A DNA stretch of 64,000 nucleotides from Thermosipho melanesiensis BI429 (GTDB lineage Bacteria; Thermotogota; Thermotogae; Thermotogales; Fervidobacteriaceae), in assembly GCF_000016905.1 (NCBI RefSeq), contig NC_009616.1, forward strand, positions 806,001 through 870,000, given 5' to 3'. The notes under the pieces are model-generated. The model was not told the DNA's origin and searched no databases. It saw only the letters and a program-made list of their open reading frames with translations. Made by a program: the position numbers and the translations under genes. Shown piece by piece: positions 37,801-46,759 of this stretch (position 1 is the first letter of the stretch; each line of letters opens with the position of its first letter).

Positions 37801-38381
37801 TAATCCCCTTCCTCAAGTTCTAAAACCGCTTCCCATATGCCATCATCAATTTCATAACATTCTGTGTCTTCTGCATTCCAATTGTTAAAATTACCTGCAA
37901 TTGTAACGTAATCTGCTCCTTTATACTCAAACCTTATCACCACATAACCTTCTTCATCAATAAACATTTTACCCTTATCAAATTTTTCATTTTTTTCATA
38001 ACTACTTTCACTTTTTTTCGTTTCACTCTTCAGTATTATTAACTCTCCATCTTTTTTTGCCAAAGTAAAAATACCATTTTTTCCACCAAATCCATCGTCA
38101 ACATAACCAGGAGCTTCTGGATCTTCTTTCCAATTTGTCCCTTCTATTACATATTTGTACTGATATGTACCTGGCTCTAGTTTCAAAGAAATTTTCCATA
38201 CATTTCCCTCTTTTTCCATTGCTAAAGAGTTTGGTGACCAGTTGTTAAAAGTTCCTGCAAGATAAACAACCTTTGCATCCAATGCTTTTTTAAATGTGAA
38301 AATAACTTCACCGTTTTCAACAAATACAGAAGAAAAACTAAAAATTGAAAAAATGAGTAAAATAAAAACAACTTTTTTCAT
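34893..38381 (-). CDS. Secreted GH57 amylopullulanase with two CBM48-like modules
   Basis: The protein has about 1162 residues. It has a signal peptide (MKKVVFILLIFSIFSFSSVF), two similar starch-binding modules at about 20-110 and 150-245 (AGTFNNWSPNS and AGNFNNWNAED, each ending VDDGFGGKNG-F), a GH57 barrel from about 250 (IIWHHHQPLYK; GMWPSEQAVS with the nucleophile Glu; ALDGENAWEHY with the acid Asp), then beta-sandwich and glucodextranase-like C-terminal modules (GDEYGPGSYVYP). It should cut alpha-1,4 and alpha-1,6 links in starch or pullulan outside the cell. ATG 38381 follows AAGGAGG; an open stretch upstream has no SD. No cell-wall anchor is visible. Confidence 0.92.
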   Translation of the reverse strand: MKKVVFILLIFSIFSFSSVFVENGEVIFTFKKALDAKVVYLAGTFNNWSPNSLAMEKEGNVWKISLKLEPGTYQYKYVIEGTNWKEDPEAPGYVDDGFGGKNGIFTLAKKDGELIILKSETKKSESSYEKNEKFDKGKMFIDEEGYVVIRFEYKGADYVTIAGNFNNWNAEDTECYEIDDGIWEAVLELEEGDYQYKFVVNGKDWVTDPNALAFVDDGFGGKNGFFQVFKVNGKLTIGLKEESTKAKPLNVAIIWHHHQPLYKIPGEEQFMMPWVRTHGVNDYPYMADLVKYLKTGKVTFNLVPSLLLQIEDYLKGQLDEYQRLSLNENLTKQEKQFLINHFFDINPQFVNAHERYKELMEKKVSGEEFTDQDLLDLKVCWNLYWINIEYINQDERLKSLTSKKHYTKEDLIYVLDYHKKLLSEIVEKYKTLWDNDKVELITTPFYHPILPILVDMGWKDDAVIQIKEGLSYFEKIFGKRPVGMWPSEQAVSQEVLEIIAENNIKWIVTDKQILQKSGIDIGKVENFLRPYKVKTSKGDVVVFFRDTDLSDRIGFKYSQMHAESAVKDFIETLHQYQKLNKDGNLVITIALDGENAWEHYPNNGNDFRKLLYKKLSEDPLINLVTLSEYIEKFGVKNTLDKIAKGSWVSGSLDTWIGETEENQAWKRLKDARKVLLEKGLDDISKHLLMAAEGSDWFWWYGTDQDAGNNEYLFDMQFKKLLIEMYKKAGKVPPSYLYIVNKRPVNPDKGVIKKVEYKIDGIKENDIAVFEDTLDGNLLNNVFVARGDSGIYVGVELNNSAKSLLGKDIKVEVYVESPTAKTFNAKTYYSNENITFLGFPLSHRFVVNLKTWNKRPKVSFYKANGSDKWILTTGNISGVIDDIVEIEIPYDLINVKSGQDFNLAVVVSENRQDKDFGPNNGPIKVIIPAAISGNVIKIFEDPLGDEYGPGSYVYPKDQAFKPFKGLFDMIKVVVLENEKSFIFQIKFAEMTNPWGAPKGFSHQLINIYLDTKEGGRTDTYKEGARVAFDPQHSWDYFIKVAGWPSYGQFFATSDGNEISDAVRVEANPGKKVINVILLKKYINIETGIYAYILVGSQDGYGPDNFRPVTPEPSQWTLGGYPKDSNDMAPYVLDILVESGKDQREILSSFTKTNYAVLKPVKIK

Positions 38382-38395
38382 AAACTTTCCTCCTT

Positions 38396-38421
38396 TTGGA
38401 AATAATTCCAATATAATTATA
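38396..38421 (-). promoter_or_regulatory. Amylopullulanase -10 box and TTGGAA palindrome
   Basis: On the minus strand TATAAT (38416-38421) is followed 4 bp later by TTGGAATTATTTCCAA (38396-38411), an inverted repeat with 6-bp arms and a 4-bp centre. The arrangement copies that at the cinA-lacI promoter. No convincing -35 is seen. Confidence 0.5.
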
Positions 38422-38464
38422 CAAAAATACCAACGAGAAAAAAATGAGATGGAAAATTTCCATT

Positions 38465-38788
38465 TCATTTTTTTTTCTCTATTTCGTTTAAATCCTTTTT
38501 TCTTTTTTTCTCTACAATAATCATAGAAACCGAAAGTAGCAGGGAAATTGTGGCAAAACCTACAACTATGGAAGTAATAATAACGGCTTGTGGGAATGGA
38601 TCTACATAACTTCCTTGTCCTTTTATAGGAGGAGCAGTTCCAAGTTTTGATGAAATTACGACAAAGAGAAATACAATCCCTGTATTCAAGACATCAAGGG
38701 CAATTATTTTAGAAATAATGTGTTTTTTAAATAAAAGCCCGTAAATGGATAAGATGATAATAATAAATGGTGCAATGAAATCTACCAT
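38465..38788 (-). CDS. MrpC/MnhC-like (NuoK-type) antiporter subunit
   Basis: The protein has 107 residues and three transmembrane helices. YVDPFPQAVIITSIVVGFATISLLLS matches the MrpC/NuoK conserved segment (DPLPQALVLTAIVIG in relatives). MrpC is a small membrane subunit of multisubunit Na+/H+ antiporters and related hydrogenase or Mbx complexes. It overlaps the stop of the MrpD-like gene by 7 bp. No MrpA, B, E, F or G gene is near, so how it assembles is unclear. Confidence 0.8.
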   Translation of the reverse strand: MVDFIAPFIIIILSIYGLLFKKHIISKIIALDVLNTGIVFLFVVISSKLGTAPPIKGQGSYVDPFPQAVIITSIVVGFATISLLLSVSMIIVEKKRKKDLNEIEKKK

Positions 38789-39987
38789 ATATACCCTCCA
38801 AACAGAGTGGAAAAAGCAATAGAAAATACCATAAATGTTAAAATTGTTTCTGTAGTGTACGAAAATTCAAAATATATCTTTAAAAAATAACCAATTACCA
38901 ATCCTAAAAAGATAATTGCCGATGATGTTAGATTAATATATGGATAGGTGAGCAAAAGGGAAAAAATAAGTAATAACACATGTTTTCTTGTCGCTTTTAG
39001 TTTGACATTAAGTACTTTACCAGCGTATACAGCACTTAAGAAACTAATAAAATATTTCAAGGTTCCAGACAATATTTTTGATTTTAGGTATCCCAAAGAT
39101 GTAAAAGAAAAGCCAGAAATAGATAAAAATGATATTAACATTGCAAAAAACAAAAATATATCCATTTCCCTTTTTTTTGATAGGTCTCTACTGGTATATT
39201 TTGTACTCAAAAACAAGATACTTTTTGCAATTCCATGGTAAAGTACATATACAGAAGTAAAAGCAGGATTTAAAATCATTATCCCCAATTGAGACATAGA
39301 GCTGTATGCGAGTACTTTTTTTAGATCTTTTGAAACAATTGCAAAAAATACTCCATAAAAAAATGCAAAAATTCCGAAAATATACAATTTTCCCATACCA
39401 ATTCTAAGTAACGGCAACAAAACAGATTGTGTATAAATACTTGATAACATGGCAGAGATTTCAGGTTCTGATTTGGAATGTACTTCTGGAAGCCATAATC
39501 CAAATAAGAAAAAACCTCCTTTTGCAAGTAAAGAAAATCTCATTAAATTTCCTGAAAGACCTGATACATTTACTATATCAAAAGTTCCTTTCTGATAATA
39601 ATGAATTCCTACACCTATTAAGTAAAGACTCATGGCAAGCGAACTTGCAAAAATATACTTTATCACAGTCAATTTATATTCAAATTTTTCATTTGAAAGG
39701 ATTAATAAAGAGATGAGTAGTGTAGAAGTTTCAAGAAGCACATATATATTAAACAAATCATTCGAGATAAAAAGAAGGTTTAAAGCACTGTGCAAAAGTG
39801 AGAAAAAAAGATAAATATTGTCATTTTTGCTTTTAAACAAAAAGTAAGATACTAAAAGGCTGCAGATAATATTAGTAAGGACAAAATAAAATGAATTAGA
39901 ATCAAAGATTATATGTACCCCACCATAACCAGAAAGAAAAATATCAAATCGATCGAATAATAAAAAAAAGGAGGAAACAGGTACCAA
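38782..39987 (-). CDS. MrpD/NuoM-like proton-channel subunit
   Basis: This multi-helix membrane protein has the Proton_antipo_M pattern: FNIYVLLETSTLLISLL with the conserved Glu, LLAKGGFFLFGLWLPEVHS with the conserved Lys, and KKVLAYSSMSQLGI. The TTG at 39987 is the first standard start codon but has no SD. The frame stays open without a stop up to GTA at 40074-40072, encoding a plausible extra first helix (IFFVIFSISQIILSFIFYLF). An AAGGAGG lies 7 bp before that GTA, inside the end of the PFK gene. The true start is probably there, at a non-standard codon. A length of about 430 residues would still be on the short side for MrpD. Confidence 0.8.
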   Translation of the reverse strand: MVPVSSFFLLFDRFDIFLSGYGGVHIIFDSNSFYFVLTNIICSLLVSYFLFKSKNDNIYLFFSLLHSALNLLFISNDLFNIYVLLETSTLLISLLILSNEKFEYKLTVIKYIFASSLAMSLYLIGVGIHYYQKGTFDIVNVSGLSGNLMRFSLLAKGGFFLFGLWLPEVHSKSEPEISAMLSSIYTQSVLLPLLRIGMGKLYIFGIFAFFYGVFFAIVSKDLKKVLAYSSMSQLGIMILNPAFTSVYVLYHGIAKSILFLSTKYTSRDLSKKREMDIFLFFAMLISFLSISGFSFTSLGYLKSKILSGTLKYFISFLSAVYAGKVLNVKLKATRKHVLLLIFSLLLTYPYINLTSSAIIFLGLVIGYFLKIYFEFSYTTETILTFMVFSIAFSTLFGGYIW

Positions 39988-40070
39988 AAATGGTAAAACT
40001 TTTGATTTTTTAAAAAGATAAAAGATAAAAGATAGGATAATTTGAGAAATTGAAAAAATTACGAAGAAAA

Positions 40071-41255
40071 TTACCCGTCAACCTCCTTAAAAATTGTGTA
40101 GTTTGGCAAACCATTTTTAAATTCAGGGAACAATTCACCTTCTATTAAGGGTTTTGCATATTTAAAGTATTTCTCTGTAACTTCAAAATCTTTGTGAAAC
40201 TCCTCTGGAAGATATTTTGTTTTATCTGCAACTTTATTCAGTTCGATAGTGCTGTATTCTATTTTGTAAGGATTATCGCTAATTCTGTTTATGGTAACCA
40301 TTACACCAGATATACCGTCAAGTGCTAATTTTACAGCTTGTCTTCCCACACCTTCAGCTTCTTCTATATCCGTTCTACTTGCAATATGTCTTCCACTTCT
40401 TTGTAAATAATCTGGGATTGCAACGTGTGTTTTTAAGGACAGCTCAGATCTAATCATACCTGCAATGGTAAAGCCCACACCACCTAGTTGTCTATTTCCA
40501 AAACTATCGGTATATCCCATATCTGCTACAAAGAAACCATCTGGATATCTAATTCCTTCTGATACGGCTATGGAGCAATACCCTTTTTTTCTTATTGTTT
40601 CATCTACCTTATCCAAAAACTTTTCCTTGTTGAAAGGTACTTCAGGGAACAAAATTATATCTGCTCCTATTCCATTTAACCAACCTAAACCTGCAGCTGC
40701 CACAAGCCATCCGGCATGTCTTCCCATTATTTCCATGACAAAAACCCTTGTGGAATCTACATACATACTCCTCAAATCTAATGTTGCTTCCATAATAGCA
40801 ATTGCGACATATTTTGCTGCAGAACCATATCCCGGACAATGATCGGTATATGGTAAATCATTATCTATTGTTTTTGGTACACCAATAACTTTTAGGGGTG
40901 TATTTCTTTTTTTTGCTTCGGTATATAATTTCCAAGCGGTATCCATAGAATCGTTACCGCCATTATAAAAGAAATATTCTATTTCATATTTTTCAAAAAT
41001 TTCAAAAAGCTTATTAATATCTTCTTGACTTTTTAATTTTCTTCTACATGAACCGAAAGCAGCAGAAGGTGTGTATTTTAACCCGTCGATGCTTTTTCCG
41101 TTAATTTTTAAAAGATTTTCTTTTAATACCCCAGAAATACCGTGAATTCCCACATAAACTTCTAAACCTGCCTTTTGTGCCTCATCAAGAATACCATAAG
41201 CAGATGCGTTAATTACACTTGTAACACCACCAGATTGTGCGTATAGAACTTTCAT
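40071..41255 (-). CDS. 6-phosphofructokinase, pyrophosphate-dependent type
   Basis: The protein has about 394 residues: VLYAQSGGVTSVINASA at the N-terminus, the phosphoryl-donor motif YNGGNDSMDT, the catalytic PKTIDNDLPYTDHCPGYGSAAKY, and MEIMGRHAGWL. The Lys in PKTIDND and the Asp in GGND are features of PPi-using enzymes; ATP-PFKs have GGDGS and PGTIDND. It makes fructose 1,6-bisphosphate from fructose 6-phosphate reversibly. ATG 41255 follows AAGGGGG; upstream codons are rejected for lack of an SD. TATAAT lies at 41284-41289 on the minus strand. Confidence 0.92.
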   Translation of the reverse strand: MKVLYAQSGGVTSVINASAYGILDEAQKAGLEVYVGIHGISGVLKENLLKINGKSIDGLKYTPSAAFGSCRRKLKSQEDINKLFEIFEKYEIEYFFYNGGNDSMDTAWKLYTEAKKRNTPLKVIGVPKTIDNDLPYTDHCPGYGSAAKYVAIAIMEATLDLRSMYVDSTRVFVMEIMGRHAGWLVAAAGLGWLNGIGADIILFPEVPFNKEKFLDKVDETIRKKGYCSIAVSEGIRYPDGFFVADMGYTDSFGNRQLGGVGFTIAGMIRSELSLKTHVAIPDYLQRSGRHIASRTDIEEAEGVGRQAVKLALDGISGVMVTINRISDNPYKIEYSTIELNKVADKTKYLPEEFHKDFEVTEKYFKYAKPLIEGELFPEFKNGLPNYTIFKEVDG

Positions 41256-41300
41256 ATCATACCCCCTTAACTTTGCTAAAACAATTATAACATACAAAAA

Positions 41301-41322
41301 AGTTCCAGCTTGCGCTGGAACT
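41301..41322 (-). terminator. Terminator after the alcohol dehydrogenase gene
   Basis: AGTTCCAGC (41301-41309) and GCTGGAACT (41314-41322) form a 9-bp stem with a TTGC loop. On the minus strand a T7 run follows. It overlaps the last codon of the dehydrogenase gene and separates it from PFK. Confidence 0.85.
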
Positions 41323-42460
41323 AGAATGCTATCTCTAAAATTTTCTTTATATCTTCTCTTTCCAATTTTTTCAATCTTCCCATAGGAGCCATTTTAGAAG
41401 CAATATCGGTAAGTTTTTCTATGTCATTTTTTTCAAATCCAAGTTCTCTCAAATTTACAGGTGCACCTATTTTTTTGTACCATTCTTTTAGGGCATTAAT
41501 ACCATCTTCTATACCAAATACCTCTACACCAAATTTGGCTAATTTGTCGGAAATTAAATCTTTCACGTAAGTAAGCCAGGCTGGGAAGACAACGGCAAGT
41601 CCTGCACCATGTGCAACGTCTGGATTAAGGGCACTTAATGCATGCTCTATTGCATGAGAGGACCAATCTCCTCCACTATGTCCCAACCCTGAAATACCGT
41701 TTAGTGCTAAAGTTGTTGAAAGTGCAAAGTTAGCCCTTGCTTCATAATCATGAGGATCTTTAAGCAATTTTTCAGTTGTTTCAACAAGTGTTTTCACTAT
41801 ACTTTCATCTATCCTATCTGCTAATTGTGTATTTGAAGTTCCATCAAAGTAATATTCCATTACATGGCTGATCGCATCCACAGCACCGTTTACTGTTTGG
41901 TTGGCAGGGAGTGTAAATTGAATTTCTGGGTCAACGATGGAGATCTTTGGATATACATGTATTGAGCTGAAAGAATATTTTTCCAATGTATCTTCGTTGG
42001 TAACGACACTATTTCCGTTCATTTCAGTTCCCGTTGCAGAAAGTGTTAAGATGGTGTAAAGAGGAATAGCTTCTTTTACCTTTATTTTTCCAATGTAAAA
42101 ATCCCAAACGTTACCTTCGTACTTTGTTCCTGCTGCTACAGCCTTTGCACTATCTATAACACTTCCTCCACCTACTGCTAAAATGGCGTCTACTTTTTCT
42201 TTCCTTGCTATTTCTATTGCTTCTTTTACCTTTGACAAGACGGGGTTAGGTCTTACTCCCCATACTTCCACCTTTTCTATGGAATGTTCAAATAACGATC
42301 TTACAACTTTTTCATAAACCCCATTTTTCTTTATGGAACCGCCACCTGCGAGTAATAAAACTTTTTTGATTTTATCCTTTTTTAAGTATTCTCCTATCTT
42401 TTCTACTGTGTTTCTTCCAAATACCAATTTTGTAGGGTTGTAAAAGACAAAATTATTCAT
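41321..42460 (-). CDS. Iron-containing alcohol dehydrogenase (BDH-like)
   Basis: This 379-residue protein has the type III ADH pattern: FYNPTKLVFGRNTVEKIGEYL, the nucleotide-binding AVGGGSVIDSAKAVAAG, and metal-ligand segments DAISHVMEYYFD and HALSALNPDVAHGAGLAVVFPAW. It reduces aldehydes such as butyraldehyde or acetaldehyde with NAD(P)H and can dispose of reductant in fermentation. The exact substrate is not readable. It follows era by 4 bp at the 3' end of the long minus-strand run. Confidence 0.92.
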   Translation of the reverse strand: MNNFVFYNPTKLVFGRNTVEKIGEYLKKDKIKKVLLLAGGGSIKKNGVYEKVVRSLFEHSIEKVEVWGVRPNPVLSKVKEAIEIARKEKVDAILAVGGGSVIDSAKAVAAGTKYEGNVWDFYIGKIKVKEAIPLYTILTLSATGTEMNGNSVVTNEDTLEKYSFSSIHVYPKISIVDPEIQFTLPANQTVNGAVDAISHVMEYYFDGTSNTQLADRIDESIVKTLVETTEKLLKDPHDYEARANFALSTTLALNGISGLGHSGGDWSSHAIEHALSALNPDVAHGAGLAVVFPAWLTYVKDLISDKLAKFGVEVFGIEDGINALKEWYKKIGAPVNLRELGFEKNDIEKLTDIASKMAPMGRLKKLEREDIKKILEIAF

Positions 42461-42464
42461 GAAT

Positions 42465-43364
42465 TCACCTCCTTATATCATCTTTCATACCTATCTCATT
42501 TAATATGATAAAGTCTTTGTCTCTCCAATTTCTTTTTACTTTTACGTGTAGATCTAAAAATACTTTTCCACCAACTAGATATTCTATTTCTTGTCTGGCA
42601 TTTTGTCCTATTTTTTTTATCATGGTTCCTTTGTTACCGATTATTATACCTTTCTGACTGTTTCTATCTACGTAAATATTTGCTCTGATGTATAGAATAC
42701 CATTATCCCGTTCTTTGATCTCTTCCACAATAACTGCAACAGAATGTGGTATTTCCTCGTACGTAAAATGGAATATTTTTTCCCTTACAATTTCTGAGAC
42801 CATGAAAGAAAGAGGTCTATCCGTTACCATATCTTCGGGATAGTATTGAGGACCTTCCGGTAGATTCTCGATAATTAAATCAAGCAGTTCTTTTGTACCT
42901 TCATTTCTAGTTGCTGAAGTTTTTACAATTGAAATGCAATTTGTTAATTTTTCTTCCATTATCTTTTGGAGAGTTTCTACTTTTTCTGTACCTACAAGAT
43001 CAATTTTATTTATAACTCCAATGGTTTTTGTATTTGATTGGTTTACATAATCAAATACAAAAGCTTCAGGTTTTCCTATTCCTTCTTTTGCATCAATAAC
43101 TGTGAGTATAAGATCTACGCCTTTTAATGCGCTCACTGCAGCCTTAACCATATATTCTCCTAGTCTATATAGTGGTTTATGGATACCAGGAGTATCTACA
43201 AATATCACTTGAAAATCATTTGTTGTGTGAATAACGTTTATTCTGTTTCTAGTAGTTTGTGGTTTGTCAGAAACGATGAGTACTTTCCTACCAACAATTG
43301 CATTAACGAGCGAGGATTTTCCCACATTAGGCTTTCCAGCAAGCGCAACAAACCCTGTTTTCAT
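42465..43364 (-). CDS. era: GTPase Era
   Basis: The protein has 299 residues with the G domain motifs [33 protein letters not shown] and NKIDL, and a C-terminal KH domain ([19 protein letters not shown]) that binds the 3' end of 16S rRNA. Era is required for 30S maturation. ATG 43364 was chosen because GAGGAGGT lies just upstream; a TTG at 43379 is inside that SD. The gene begins 1 bp after the pheT stop. Confidence 0.96.
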   Translation of the reverse strand: MKTGFVALAGKPNVGKSSLVNAIVGRKVLIVSDKPQTTRNRINVIHTTNDFQVIFVDTPGIHKPLYRLGEYMVKAAVSALKGVDLILTVIDAKEGIGKPEAFVFDYVNQSNTKTIGVINKIDLVGTEKVETLQKIMEEKLTNCISIVKTSATRNEGTKELLDLIIENLPEGPQYYPEDMVTDRPLSFMVSEIVREKIFHFTYEEIPHSVAVIVEEIKERDNGILYIRANIYVDRNSQKGIIIGNKGTMIKKIGQNARQEIEYLVGGKVFLDLHVKVKRNWRDKDFIILNEIGMKDDIRR

Positions 43365-43365
43365 G

Positions 43366-45702
43366 TTAAACCTCCTCAAATCTCAACTTTAATGGATATT
43401 TATATACCAAATCTTTCTTAATCTTTTCCCAGATTTTATTTACTTCTTCTTCTTTTAACGTTCTATCTTTTGCCCTAAAAACACAGTAAATTGTTATACT
43501 CTTGTATCCTTTTTCTATACCCTTTCCTTTATAGATATCTGAAATTCCCACTTCTTCAACGTATTGGTATTTAAACAAGCTATTGATTACATCTCCTAGC
43601 AAGAAATTGTCTGGAACTAAAATGGAAACATCTCTTCTTACAGATGGGAATTGTGCACTTTCTTTATACTCTGGTATTTCAACGAAATTTTCGTAAACAA
43701 AGTCAGTTGATAACTCAAATGCATAAACTTCATCCTTTACGTCGAAGTATTTGTCCATAAAATCAGGATCGAACATACCTATGATTCCCACTTCCTCATT
43801 GTTTACAATTATTTTCGCAAGTCTGGTGGGTACAAAACCTTCTAAGTTATGTGGAATAAAACTTGCAGAGATGTTGAATTCATTAAGTACATTTTCCACC
43901 ATCCCTTTAAATGTGTAGAAATCAATTTTTCTAGGATCTGTATAGTCATTCTTGTTAAGTTTTCCCGTTGCAACCGCTGCTACTTTCTCCACATCAAAAG
44001 GCTTTCCATCTTTTTCCATAAATACTTTTCCAACTTCAAATAACTTTATATCTCTAATTTGTCTTTTGTAGTTGTAGGCAAGGGATTCAAGAAGACCATT
44101 GAGTAAAGAAGGTCTCATGACACTTAACTCTTCGTTAATGGGATTTGATATTTTTACTTTTTGCCCGTTTATACTCCACTTTCTGGATACAAAGGACAAA
44201 TTCATTGCTTCCAAAAAACCTTCATTTTTCAAAGCATCTTTCAACATATATCTGAGTTTTTGTTCTTTACTTCTCGAGTTACTGTTAGTTGTTATTTTAA
44301 ATGGTTCACCGTTTATATTTTCCATACCATATATTCTTGAAATTTCCTCTACCAAATCGATGGATCTTGTAATGTCAAAATATCTAAAGGTTGGAACCTT
44401 TACTTTATTCTCATTTACCTCAAATCCAAGACGATTTAATATTTTGATTTGTCTTTCTTTTGGTATTTCAATACCAATGATTTTTTTCGTCATTGAGAAG
44501 TCAAAGTCAATTATTGTACTTTCGATTTTTTTATTAACAACATCTTTAATTTCAGATGGTATTCCACCTGCAAGTTCTAAAACAAGTTCTGTTAACCTGT
44601 TTATCACACGCAAAGAATCATTTGGGTCCATGCCTCTTTCAAATCTATACGAAGAATCGGTAATGATGCCGTGGTATTTTGAAGCTTTTCTTATTCTAAC
44701 GGGATCAAACATTGCAACTTCTAGTAAGATTTCAGTAGTGTCTTCTTTAACTCCAGATTCTTCTCCCCCCATAATACCTCCAAGAGCGAGGATTTTTTCA
44801 CCGTCAGTTATTAGTACTTCATTTCCCATTAGTTTATAAGTCTTACCATCTAAGAGTAAAATTTCTTCGCCACCCTTTGCGTCTTTTACCACTATTTTTG
44901 GGGTGTTTCTAAGGTCAAACGCATGAACTGGATGACCCATTTCTAGCATAACGTAATTGGTAATATCAACTATGTTGTTTATGGGTCTAATACCAGATGC
45001 TATAAGTCTTTTTTGTAGCCACATGGGACTTTCTTTTATCTTTACCCCTTTTATAATCCGGGAGGTATATCTGTAACATCCATCACTTTCTATACGGATT
45101 TCAATGTTATGCTCATCTTTTGAATTTATTTCTTTTTCTTTGAGGTTCAAATCTACATCGTAAATAGCAGAAACTTCTCTTGCAATTCCCAAAACACTTA
45201 AACAATCTGATCTGTTAGGTGTTATTTCTATATCAAGTACTTTGTCTCTGAGTTTAAAGTATTCAATTACATCTGTTCCCACGGGAACGTCATCTTTAAA
45301 TTTGTACACGCCACTTGATTTTTCTTCAAGACCAAGTTCTTGAAGTGAACACAACATTCCTTCTGAAAGAATACCTCTCATTTTTCTTGGTTTAATTATT
45401 AATTTGCCAAGTCTTGTGTTTTCAAGGGCAAGTGGAACCAAATCATCTTTTGAAACAGAAAGATCACCTGTAACAATTGTTCTTACTTCATTTCCAATAT
45501 CAACTTTACATACAATTAATCTATCCGCATTTGGATGCTTTTCTATTTCTAAAACCTTTCCAACTACGATTTTCCCATCAACGTCAAATGGATTTATTAT
45601 TTCCTCAACATTTGTACCAGTTAAACTTAGTTTTTCGGCTACTTCCTCTGCTGTTTTATCTATATTTACGAAATCTTTTAACCATTCAAAGGATAACTTC
45701 AA
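43366..45702 (-). CDS. pheT: Phenylalanyl-tRNA synthetase beta subunit
   Basis: This 778-residue full-length protein has an EMAP/OB tRNA-binding domain near the N-terminus ([25 protein letters not shown]), B3/B4 editing domains with [12 protein letters not shown]5 ([18 protein letters not shown]) and a C-terminal anticodon-binding FDX-ACB domain ([12 protein letters not shown]). It needs PheS for charging tRNA-Phe. The start is TTG 45702, 8 bp after GGAGGTG. pheS is not upstream as in most bacteria; a small membrane protein gene is there instead. Confidence 0.96.
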   Translation of the reverse strand: MKLSFEWLKDFVNIDKTAEEVAEKLSLTGTNVEEIINPFDVDGKIVVGKVLEIEKHPNADRLIVCKVDIGNEVRTIVTGDLSVSKDDLVPLALENTRLGKLIIKPRKMRGILSEGMLCSLQELGLEEKSSGVYKFKDDVPVGTDVIEYFKLRDKVLDIEITPNRSDCLSVLGIAREVSAIYDVDLNLKEKEINSKDEHNIEIRIESDGCYRYTSRIIKGVKIKESPMWLQKRLIASGIRPINNIVDITNYVMLEMGHPVHAFDLRNTPKIVVKDAKGGEEILLLDGKTYKLMGNEVLITDGEKILALGGIMGGEESGVKEDTTEILLEVAMFDPVRIRKASKYHGIITDSSYRFERGMDPNDSLRVINRLTELVLELAGGIPSEIKDVVNKKIESTIIDFDFSMTKKIIGIEIPKERQIKILNRLGFEVNENKVKVPTFRYFDITRSIDLVEEISRIYGMENINGEPFKITTNSNSRSKEQKLRYMLKDALKNEGFLEAMNLSFVSRKWSINGQKVKISNPINEELSVMRPSLLNGLLESLAYNYKRQIRDIKLFEVGKVFMEKDGKPFDVEKVAAVATGKLNKNDYTDPRKIDFYTFKGMVENVLNEFNISASFIPHNLEGFVPTRLAKIIVNNEEVGIIGMFDPDFMDKYFDVKDEVYAFELSTDFVYENFVEIPEYKESAQFPSVRRDVSILVPDNFLLGDVINSLFKYQYVEEVGISDIYKGKGIEKGYKSITIYCVFRAKDRTLKEEEVNKIWEKIKKDLVYKYPLKLRFEEV

Positions 45703-45720
45703 AACACTCCACCTCCATGT

Positions 45721-46338
45721 TTATTCTTTCTCTTTTTTGAAATTAATGACAAAACCTATGACTACTAAAGTGAGAAAAATAACTATAAATATAGATGAAT
45801 ACAAAATTGTTGATAAAAATTTTTCTCCTGAAATAAATTTCATAGTAACAGCTGCTAAAGTACCAGCTCCAATTAATATGGAAAGTACACCTATTACCTC
45901 TGAACTTTTTTTATAAGTTAAAATCCCGCCAATTATACCGAGAACAATTCCTACACCTAAATTTATATATAAAGAATCAAAATTAAAAGAAATGCTTAGA
46001 GATTTAATTATAACATCTGAAATATAATATCCTAATATTCCTATTATTCCAAAACCAAAGATAAAAGTAATAGATTTGTAAAAGGCATATAAAACTGCAG
46101 CGGAAACTATCCCAACTATTATCATTGCAACTTGATAGTAATTGGAAATAAAATCATTAAATTGCTGGAATTTTTCCACTAGGACGGGGAAAATCATATT
46201 TATACCAGCTAAAAATCCAAGAATTGCTATTGCTATTTTTTCTACAAATTTTGCCGCAAATAGCAAAAACAATCCTGCAATTAAGGAATAATACCAATAA
46301 TTAAGTAAAGGCTTAAGATAAAATTCTAAATTTTCCAC
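45721..46338 (-). CDS. Polytopic membrane protein of unknown function
   Basis: The protein has 205 residues and about six to seven hydrophobic helices with short loops (SLIAGLFLLFAAKFVEKIAIAILGFLAG; INLGVGIVLGIIGGILTYKK). The Gly-rich repeated helices resemble TMEM198/DUF4203-type proteins, but I cannot assign it firmly. It starts 1 bp after the TPR gene stop and is followed by pheT after 18 bp. Confidence 0.65.
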   Translation of the reverse strand: MENLEFYLKPLLNYWYYSLIAGLFLLFAAKFVEKIAIAILGFLAGINMIFPVLVEKFQQFNDFISNYYQVAMIIVGIVSAAVLYAFYKSITFIFGFGIIGILGYYISDVIIKSLSISFNFDSLYINLGVGIVLGIIGGILTYKKSSEVIGVLSILIGAGTLAAVTMKFISGEKFLSTILYSSIFIVIFLTLVVIGFVINFKKEKE

Positions 46339-46339
46339 A

Positions 46340-46759
46340 CTATCCCTCCTCTATATATTTTAACACCTCCGTTTTTACTTTTTCATCTTTCATCTTTTCT
46401 TTGGCTTTTCTTTTGTTTCCAACTGCCAAGTAGCATAGTGAAAGTTGTACGTCTAAATCGAAATTTTTTAGTCCTAATTTTTCTGCTTTTTCCAAGCTAA
46501 AAATGGCTAGCGAATAATTTTCAATTTCCATATACGCACATCCTAGATTGAAATAACATTCTGCAAAATCTGGTTTTATCTCAATGGCTTTTTTGTAACA
46601 TTCTATTGCTCTTGCGATTAAACCTTTTTTTCTGTATATATTTCCAAGGTTATTGTATGCCTCTGGGATGTCTTGTTTTACCAACTCTTTGTATATTTTT
46701 TCCGCCTCATCAAATTTTCCGTTTTTTGTAAGTTCAATCGCCTTTAGAAGTCTTTCCAC
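46340..46759 (-). CDS. Tetratricopeptide repeat protein
   Basis: The protein has about 140 residues and three to four TPR units: AIELTKNGKFDEAEKIYKELV, AYNNLGNIYRKKGLIARAIE with CYKKAIEIKPD, and CYFNLGCAYMEIENYSLAIFSLEKA. TPR proteins act as protein-binding scaffolds. The start GTG 46759 is chosen because GGAGGAG lies 7 bp before it; upstream codons lack an SD. It overlaps the end of the beta-propeller gene by 26 bp and has no signal peptide. Confidence 0.75.
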   Translation of the reverse strand: MERLLKAIELTKNGKFDEAEKIYKELVKQDIPEAYNNLGNIYRKKGLIARAIECYKKAIEIKPDFAECYFNLGCAYMEIENYSLAIFSLEKAEKLGLKNFDLDVQLSLCYLAVGNKRKAKEKMKDEKVKTEVLKYIEEG

